The notes below the pieces were generated by a model. The model was not told the DNA's origin. It made no database searches and saw only the letters and a list, made by a program, of their open reading frames with translations. The position numbers and the translations under genes are program-made. Shown one piece after another: positions 15,418 to 19,399 of a stretch of 19,399 bases of DNA. The number at the start of each line of letters is the position of its first letter. Position 1 is the first letter of the stretch. Source of the stretch: an uncultured bacterium (GTDB taxonomy: Bacteria > Bacillota > Clostridia > Oscillospirales > Acutalibacteraceae); the NCBI GenBank assembly GCA_905215055.1, contig CAJMOH010000049.1, forward strand, positions 1 through 19,399. Reading direction: 5' to 3'.

Positions 15418-15450
15418 AAAAAAAGACCTGAACGCAAATCTGCGTCCAGG
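15418..15450 (-). terminator. terminator of the tRNA-Arg transcript
   Basis: On the minus strand, CCTGGACGCA pairs with TGCGTTCAGG (one G-T pair) around GATT. A TC and seven T residues follow (plus-strand A7 at 15418-15424). It lies 8 bases past the tRNA 3' end. Confidence 0.85.
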
Positions 15451-15458
15451 CAAAAGAG

Positions 15459-15535
15459 TGGCGCGCCCGAAGGAATTCGAATCCCCGACCTTCCGCTTAG
15501 GAGGCGGACGCTCTATCCTGCTGAGCTACGAGCGC
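15459..15535 (-). tRNA. tRNA-Arg(CCU)
   Basis: A 77-nt cloverleaf on the minus strand. The acceptor arms GCGCTCG and CGGGCGC pair with one wobble, discriminator G, and CCA is encoded. The D arm is GCTC...GAGC. The anticodon stem TCCGC/GCGGA encloses the loop CTCCTAA, giving anticodon CCU, which reads the AGG codon. The T loop is TTCGAAT. It has its own promoter and terminator. Confidence 0.96.
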
Positions 15536-15589
15536 ATAGAAACGCGATGGAGACAAACGTCATGGGCCATCGCAAGCTTACTGCCTAGT

Positions 15590-15619
15590 ATTGTACAACA
15601 TTTCGGGGGATGTTGTCAA
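15590..15619 (-). promoter_or_regulatory. tRNA-Arg promoter with an internal palindrome
   Basis: On the minus strand, TTGACA (plus 15614-15619) and TACAAT (plus 15590-15595) are 18 bp apart. The spacer is flanked by a perfect 7-bp inverted repeat, ACAACAT (15595-15601) and ATGTTGT (15610-15616), which overlaps both hexamers. Confidence 0.75.
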
Positions 15620-15638
15620 TTTGAATTTGAAAAAAGAC

Positions 15639-15667
15639 TTGCATTTTTTCCTTTCTCGTGGTATCAT
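15639..15667 (+). promoter_or_regulatory. rpsT promoter
   Basis: TTGCAT (15639-15644) and TATCAT (15662-15667) with an ideal 17-bp spacer, divergent from the tRNA-Arg promoter. The leader is about 30 nt. Confidence 0.75.
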
Positions 15668-15704
15668 AATCTCTGCGTTATTGGGCATGAAGGAGGTGTG
15701 ACTT

Positions 15705-15965
15705 ATGCCAAACATCAAATCGGCCAAAAAGCGTGTGAAGGTGATTGCCACCAAGACGATGCAGAACAAGGCCATCAACTCCCAGCTGAAGACGGAGATC
15801 AAGAAGGCCAATGCCGCGATTGCCAACGGCGACGAGGGCAAGGACGCCGCTGTGCGTGTTGCCATCAAGAAAATCGACCAGGCTGCCGCTAAGGGGATCC
15901 TTCACAAGAATACCGCTGCCAGAAGGAAGTCCGCCCTTGCCAAGAAGCTGAACGCTGGCGCCTAA
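15705..15965 (+). CDS. rpsT: 30S ribosomal protein S20
   Basis: Small, strongly basic helical protein of 86 residues, the usual S20 length, binding 16S rRNA in the body of the 30S subunit. The family start (MPNIKSAKKRVK) and the late block KKIDQAAAKGILHKNTAARRKS (residues ~55-77, in two parts) are clear. AAGGAGGTG precedes the ATG at about 7 bases. It is monocistronic with its own promoter and terminator, as rpsT commonly is. Codon use is strongly biased, as expected for a highly expressed gene. Confidence 0.98.
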   Translation: MPNIKSAKKRVKVIATKTMQNKAINSQLKTEIKKANAAIANGDEGKDAAVRVAIKKIDQAAAKGILHKNTAARRKSALAKKLNAGA

Positions 15966-16015
15966 GGGCTTTTCTTCAGCGTTTGCGGAATCGTTCTACA
16001 AAAACAGTTATTAAG

Positions 16016-16093
16016 ACAGCGCGCAGGGCATGATGGGGCCGGCAGAGGAAACGCTCAGCCAGCCTTTGAAAATTGCCCCTGCGCTGTTTTTTT
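16016..16093 (+). terminator. rpsT terminator, long imperfect hairpin
   Basis: ACAGCG...CAGGG (from 16016) pairs with CCCTGCGCTGT (to 16087) around a ~45-base apical region, with a 2-base bulge on the left arm. A T7 run follows (16087-16093). The long loop can form its own inner structure. Confidence 0.7.
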
Positions 16094-16107
16094 GCCCATT
16101 TTCCCGG

Positions 16108-16136
16108 TTGACTTTTTTGCTCTAATTGGGTATCAT
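16108..16136 (+). promoter_or_regulatory. promoter of the small membrane protein
   Basis: TTGACT (16108-16113) and TATCAT (16131-16136) with a 17-bp spacer. The -10 hexamer is identical to that of rpsT. Confidence 0.75.
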
Positions 16137-16181
16137 AAACTATAAGAAGTGAAATACTACCATGCGTGGAGGTGCTCTACT

Positions 16182-16331
16182 ATGAAAAAAGGAAGCAAGC
16201 TGGCTTTGTTAATTGGCATAATCGCTGCGGTGGCCGCGGTGGTGGCGGCTCTTTCCGCTCTGCTGCTTTATCTGGATAAGAAAAAGGATGACGAGGAGCT
16301 AGAGCACTATCTGGACTGCTCTATCCAATAA
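16182..16331 (+). CDS. 49-residue single-pass membrane protein, unknown function
   Basis: I do not recognise a family. ATG 16182 is preferred because GGAGGTG (16168-16174) sits 7 bases upstream; ATG 16149 would add 11 residues but lacks a ribosome site. Two lysines and a glycine lead into one Ala/Val/Leu/Ile-rich transmembrane helix (residues ~6-31), followed by a charged tail: DKKKDDEELEHYLDCSIQ with Lys then Asp/Glu clusters and one cysteine. A near-consensus promoter and a strong terminator show it is a genuine, independently expressed small gene. The tail should be cytoplasmic or external depending on orientation. The lysines flank both ends of the helix, so topology is uncertain. Confidence 0.75.
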   Translation: MKKGSKLALLIGIIAAVAAVVAALSALLLYLDKKKDDEELEHYLDCSIQ

Positions 16332-16357
16332 TCAGGCCATTTTAGAGAGAAAACCAA

Positions 16358-16387
16358 GGGCGGCGGGACAAACCTGCCGCCCTTTTT
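16358..16387 (+). terminator. terminator of the small membrane protein gene
   Basis: GGGCGGCGGG (16358-16367) pairs with CCTGCCGCCC (16373-16382), 10 bp with one G-T pair and a 5-base loop. TTTTT follows. Confidence 0.88.
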
Positions 16388-16397
16388 GTGAACCGTC

Positions 16398-16427
16398 AAA
16401 AAAGGAGAGAGCTGTTTGGCTCTCTCC
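16398..16427 (-). terminator. terminator of the solute-binding protein gene
   Basis: GGAGAGAGC (16404-16412) and GCTCTCTCC (16419-16427) form a perfect 9-bp stem. Read on the minus strand, T6 follows (plus-strand A6, 16398-16403), 22 bases past the stop codon of the minus-strand gene. Confidence 0.88.
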
Positions 16428-16449
16428 TCTTTGTTTGCTTTTCCAGCTA

Positions 16450-18027
16450 TTACCGTTTTCTGGCGTTGATAAAGCTGATGCTCTGATCCGCCGCCACCGT
16501 GATGCCCTGGGCGCTGGGACTGACGGCGTAGTAGGTGTTTTCCTGGAAGATGGGATAAAAGACATACAGCTCCTCCAAAAGCTGCTCCGCCGTCTGGTAG
16601 GAGGCCAGGTCAAAGGTCAGGGAGGCAAGGGCCTGGTCGTATTCGGCGCTTTCCAGCAGCGTGGGGGAGGCGGTGCTTTCAAAGGCCTTCAGCACGTCGT
16701 AGGGGGTGGTTCCTCCTGCCCGCAGGGTGTACAGGGCGGCTTCATAATTGCCGGAGGAAATGCGGCTTTGGAACTCGCTGGGGGACACCCGCTCCAGATT
16801 GAAGGCGTTGCCCAGGGTGCGGTTCCATGTGGAGAGAAAGGTGTTTACCACTGCCACGTTTTCTGGGTCATCCACGCAGAGAACCGTGATGCTGGGTACT
16901 TTCTCCAGGTCCAGCTGATTCAGCAGAGAGGAAAGGCCCTGGACGGCCTCCTCATCCTGAAGGGTGTAGGCCTGGGTCCCCTGGGCGTAATAGGGCTCAC
17001 CGTCCCAAAGGACACAGGCAGGCATAATGCCCTGGGCCTCCACGCCGCTGGCGCGCTGGGAGAGCAGATCCTGGCGGTTCAGCACCTTGAAGAAAAGGGA
17101 GCGAAGAGCGGCGTTTTCCAGCTTCTCCGACGCGGGATTGAGCAGCAGGCCTGTTACCGCGTCATTCAGAGTGAGGATCTTGCAGTCCTGCTCCTGAGCC
17201 TGCTGGGCCTGCTCCTCGGTCAAGGTGAGAATGTCCACATTTCCGCTGACCAGGGCGGTGACAGGGTCGGAATCGTAAGAGGCGTCGTAGTCAATCAAGT
17301 AGGTGACGCTGGCGGCCTGCACCCGGCGCTCTCCCCGGTAGGTTTCCGAGCGGGTGACGGTGATCGAGCGTTCGCCGGTGTCTGTCTGCCAGGCGTAGAT
17401 GCTGGCAAAGGTGAAAGGTCCGTTGGTAATCAGATATTCCGAGGACAGGCCGTAATGCCCCTGGCAGGTCTCAAAATAGGCTTGGTTGCAGGGCATGTAA
17501 TGAGCGCCCGCTGTAAGGGCGGGAAAATCTGGATTGCTCTTTTCCAACCGGATTACCAGGGTGTGATCATCCTCTGCCACAACCCCCAAGCTGGAGGCGT
17601 CGCTTTCCCCAGAGGCAAAGGAACGGGCGCCCTGAATCAGCAGCAGATCCTCAGCGGTGGAGCCGGTAGAGGGGGACAAGGCCCGCACAATGCCATAGAC
17701 AAAGTCCTGGGCCGTGAGAGGGGTGCCGTCGCTCCACTGGGCGTTTTCCCGCAGGTGAAAGGTGAACTCGGTGTCGCTGCTGTTGGACTCCCAGCTGCGG
17801 GCCGCGCCGGGAGTAACCTCTCCCTCTTCGTCCACCCGGCAAAGGCCTTCGAAGAGAGAGCTTATCACAATTTCCGCTGCGCTGCTGGAGGCTGTCTGCG
17901 GGTCCAGGGAGGCCACGTTCTGAGGCAGCAGAACGGTAAAGCTGCCGTCCGCCTTGTAGCCCCCACAGCCCGCGCACAGAGCGCACAGCAGCAAGCACAG
18001 CGCCAGACATACCAATCGTTTTCCCAT
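16450..18027 (-). CDS. family 5 extracellular solute-binding lipoprotein (OppA-like)
   Basis: Substrate-capture lipoprotein of 525 residues, the normal size for SBP_bac_5 (peptide, oligopeptide or nickel-type ABC importers). The signal sequence ends in a lipobox, LCAGC, with C21 as the lipidated residue. The mature part opens with the family pattern (LLPQNVASLDPQTASS) and has the conserved WSDGTPLTAQDFVYG block near residue 95-110. The start at ATG 18027 has a GGGGAT-type ribosome site; upstream in-frame extension is only open frame. No permease or ATPase genes lie beside it, so it is an orphan that must share a transporter encoded elsewhere or act as a sensor. It is divergent from an XRE regulator, a possible control link. 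Confidence 0.88.
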   Translation of the reverse strand: MGKRLVCLALCLLLCALCAGCGGYKADGSFTVLLPQNVASLDPQTASSSAAEIVISSLFEGLCRVDEEGEVTPGAARSWESNSSDTEFTFHLRENAQWSDGTPLTAQDFVYGIVRALSPSTGSTAEDLLLIQGARSFASGESDASSLGVVAEDDHTLVIRLEKSNPDFPALTAGAHYMPCNQAYFETCQGHYGLSSEYLITNGPFTFASIYAWQTDTGERSITVTRSETYRGERRVQAASVTYLIDYDASYDSDPVTALVSGNVDILTLTEEQAQQAQEQDCKILTLNDAVTGLLLNPASEKLENAALRSLFFKVLNRQDLLSQRASGVEAQGIMPACVLWDGEPYYAQGTQAYTLQDEEAVQGLSSLLNQLDLEKVPSITVLCVDDPENVAVVNTFLSTWNRTLGNAFNLERVSPSEFQSRISSGNYEAALYTLRAGGTTPYDVLKAFESTASPTLLESAEYDQALASLTFDLASYQTAEQLLEELYVFYPIFQENTYYAVSPSAQGITVAADQSISFINARKR

Positions 18028-18063
18028 AAGGCCCCATCCCCTTTTTCTTGCGTGATAAATTTT

Positions 18064-18099
18064 AGTATACACAGAGAGCGGTTCTGTATAGTTCTCTCT
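18064..18099 (-). promoter_or_regulatory. promoter/operator region of the solute-binding gene
   Basis: On the minus strand TATACT (plus 18064-18069) is a good -10 box, but no good -35 is seen at 17 bp, suggesting activator help or control. AGAGAG (18073-18078) and CTCTCT (18094-18099) form an inverted repeat with centres 21 bp apart, exactly over the -35 region. The neighbouring XRE protein is a candidate binder; this is inference. Confidence 0.4.
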
Positions 18100-18188
18100 A
18101 AGAAAAAAGTTCCCTTTTCCCCCTGCAAATTTGACGGGATAACGGGCAAAAAGGAATGGGGAAAGCGCTGGATTTTTTCGGCGTCTGT

Positions 18189-18197
18189 TGGTATACT
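18189..18197 (+). promoter_or_regulatory. extended -10 promoter of the XRE gene
   Basis: TGG followed by TATACT (18192-18197) makes an extended -10 (TGn-TATACT). The -35 region is poor and T-rich. The expected leader is about 20 nt, with AAGGGGAG before the ATG at 18226. Confidence 0.6.
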
Positions 18198-18225
18198 GAA
18201 AAAAACAGAAAGGGGAGAAGCTTGT

Positions 18226-18687
18226 ATGAGCAGTTTGGGAAATAGCCTTTACAACGCCCGGAAAAGCAGCGGTCTCACCCAGGAGGCGGTAGCGGAACGG
18301 CTGGGGGTCAGCCGGCAGACCATCTCCAAGTGGGAGCTGGACGAAACCCTGCCGGACATCCGCCAGGCCAAAAGCTTGGCCCAGCTTTATCACACCACCT
18401 TGGATGACCTGATCGACTACGACGCCGAAGTGCAGGAGATCCAGCGTGTCATCCGGCACACCAGCGAGGAGACCCAGCAAAAGGTGGACTGGACCAAGCT
18501 GTGGGGAGAGATGTATCCCATTCTCACTACCTACTCGCAACAGGTGGAGCTTTCCCGCTATACAGGCCCCCTGGAGGCCCTTCTCCGGGATTTGGAGACC
18601 ACCTATCAGTATACGCCTCTGGACGCCTTCCTGGTGCTCAAGGACATTCTGGGCAAGCTGTGGACAGAGCAGCCAAAGTCCAGCTGA
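18226..18687 (+). CDS. XRE-family transcriptional regulator
   Basis: Regulator of 153 residues. An N-terminal Cro/C1-type HTH (residues ~5-60: LYNARKSSGLTQEAVAERLG, then VSRQTISKWELDETLPD) is of the common Firmicute class that ends in DDLI. The C-terminal ~90 residues are helical and acidic (DWTKLWGEMYPILTTYSQ) and match no effector domain I know. ATG 18226 has AAGGGGAG 8 bases upstream. The longer open frame reaching far upstream on this strand is antisense to the lipoprotein gene and not real. The divergent layout suggests it may control the solute-binding gene as well as itself. Confidence 0.88.
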   Translation: MSSLGNSLYNARKSSGLTQEAVAERLGVSRQTISKWELDETLPDIRQAKSLAQLYHTTLDDLIDYDAEVQEIQRVIRHTSEETQQKVDWTKLWGEMYPILTTYSQQVELSRYTGPLEALLRDLETTYQYTPLDAFLVLKDILGKLWTEQPKSS

Positions 18688-18750
18688 AGGGCGCGGGGGA
18701 AGGCATGGCGCAAAAGAGCCGGAAATTCTCGCAGTCCTGAAAGAAGCGCA

Positions 18751-18794
18751 AAAAAAGCAAGGAAGAGAATGAAAATCCTCTTCCTTGCTTTTTT
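18751..18794. terminator. bidirectional terminator between XRE gene and gpmI
   Basis: A perfect 17-bp stem (18751-18767 with 18778-18794), including A6 on the left and T6 on the right, around a 10-base loop. It ends both convergent genes, 63 bases after the XRE stop and 12 bases beyond the gpmI stop. Confidence 0.9.
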
Positions 18795-18806
18795 AATAGT
18801 AGGGAT

Positions 18807-19399
18807 TTACAGGATAATGCTCTCTCCGGTCATCTCGGCGGGCTGCTCCAGGCCCAGAATCTTCAGCATGGTGGGGGCAATGTCCGCCAGGCGGCCGCCC
18901 TCCCGTAGCTGGCAGGGATGGTTAATCACGCAGAAAGGCACGGGGTTGGTGGTGTGGGCGGTGAAAGGCTCGCCGTCCTCGTCCACCATCTTGTCGGCGT
19001 TGCCGTGGTCGGCGGTGAGCAGCACGCAGCCGCCCATTTCCTTCACGGCCTCCACTACCCGGCCCACGCAGGTGTCCACGGCCTCCACGGCCTTCACAGC
19101 AGCCTCGAACACGCCGGTGTGACCCACCATGTCGCAGTTGGCGTAGTTGAGGATGAGGGCGTCGTACTTGCCGGACTTGACAGCCTCCACCATCTTGTCG
19201 GTGACCTCATAGGCGCTCATCTCGGGCTGCAAATCGTAGGTGGCCACAGCGGGGGACTTGACCAGAATGCGGTCCTCGCCGGGGTACTGCTTCTCCACGC
19301 CGCCGTTGAAGAAGAAGGTGACATGGGCATACTTCTCCGTCTCAGCGATGCGCAGCTGGGTCAGGCCTTTGTTGGAAATATACTCGCCAAAGGTATTGG
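18807..19399 (-). CDS. gpmI: 2,3-bisphosphoglycerate-independent phosphoglycerate mutase, C-terminal part
   Basis: Glycolytic enzyme interconverting 3- and 2-phosphoglycerate with a Mn2+-dependent phosphoserine mechanism. Only the last ~196 residues are in the window; the 5' part lies beyond 19399 and the frame stays open to the edge. Visible family blocks are AETEKYAHVTFFFNGG, then LNYANCDMVGHTG (metal-site Asp and His) and LLTADHGNADKM (metal-site Asp and His), and the terminal IAPTMLKILGL. The GTG codon at 19296-19298 is an internal valine (NGGVEKQYPGED), not a start. Convergent with the XRE gene and ended by the shared terminator. In clostridia this gene often follows tpiA/pgk, which could be checked in the flanking sequence. 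Confidence 0.96.
   Translation of the reverse strand, partial: NTFGEYISNKGLTQLRIAETEKYAHVTFFFNGGVEKQYPGEDRILVKSPAVATYDLQPEMSAYEVTDKMVEAVKSGKYDALILNYANCDMVGHTGVFEAAVKAVEAVDTCVGRVVEAVKEMGGCVLLTADHGNADKMVDEDGEPFTAHTTNPVPFCVINHPCQLREGGRLADIAPTMLKILGLEQPAEMTGESIIL

Noticed and set aside
16435..18225. Very long open frame on the plus strand leading into the XRE gene
   Set aside because: It is antisense to the solute-binding lipoprotein gene, whose lipobox and family motifs are clear. The open frame results from codon bias on the other strand; only the part from 18226 is a real gene.

Overview
The window looks like the chromosome of a moderately GC-rich, anaerobic Gram-positive Firmicute, most likely a gut Clostridia member of the Oscillospirales (Ruminococcaceae/Oscillospiraceae) type. 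The pointers are strong AGGAGG-type ribosome sites, SigA-like promoters, a clostridial class B sortase beside an xPxTG-anchored Cna-B surface protein, a MATE/MarR pair, and the style of the housekeeping genes (rpsT, gpmI, tRNA-Arg). The taxon is inferred from protein style, not from a marker search.

Left part (1-5655): an AT-richer gene-free edge (1-411) with a 19-bp hairpin and a tandem 11-bp repeat; a cytoplasmic GH35/DUF5597-type beta-galactosidase-like hydrolase; a two-gene operon of a MarR regulator and a MATE efflux pump (ATGA overlap, consensus promoter, tandem 14-bp repeats that look like an operator); a small HEAT-repeat protein; and an orphan tyrosine recombinase.

Centre (5773-15347), the main item: one very large cell-wall adhesin gene, about 8.7 kb, followed by its own class B sortase. 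The adhesin has an N-terminal membrane/secretion segment, a unique N-terminal region, about 14 Cna-B-like domains marked by a K-x-W strand, two C-terminal SpaA/DUF7601-like domains, an 11 x 18-bp Pro/Ser/Thr wall-spanning repeat, and a TPTTG sorting signal. In this sequence it is broken into three reading frames by two single-base +1 shifts: one near 6391, and one in a G6 run at 13484-13489. Removing one base at each place restores a single frame of 2904 codons. The second shift separates the entire wall anchor from the adhesive part, so it could be an anchoring on/off switch, a true mutation, or a consensus error. An intrinsic terminator/attenuator lies between adhesin and sortase. The tyrosine recombinase just upstream has no clear terminator separating it from the adhesin.

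Right part (15400-19399): tRNA-Arg(CCU) on the minus strand, divergent from rpsT (S20); a 49-residue single-pass membrane protein with its own promoter and terminator; an orphan family-5 solute-binding lipoprotein (minus), divergent from an XRE-type regulator (plus); and, behind a bidirectional terminator, the 3' part of gpmI (minus), which runs off the window end.
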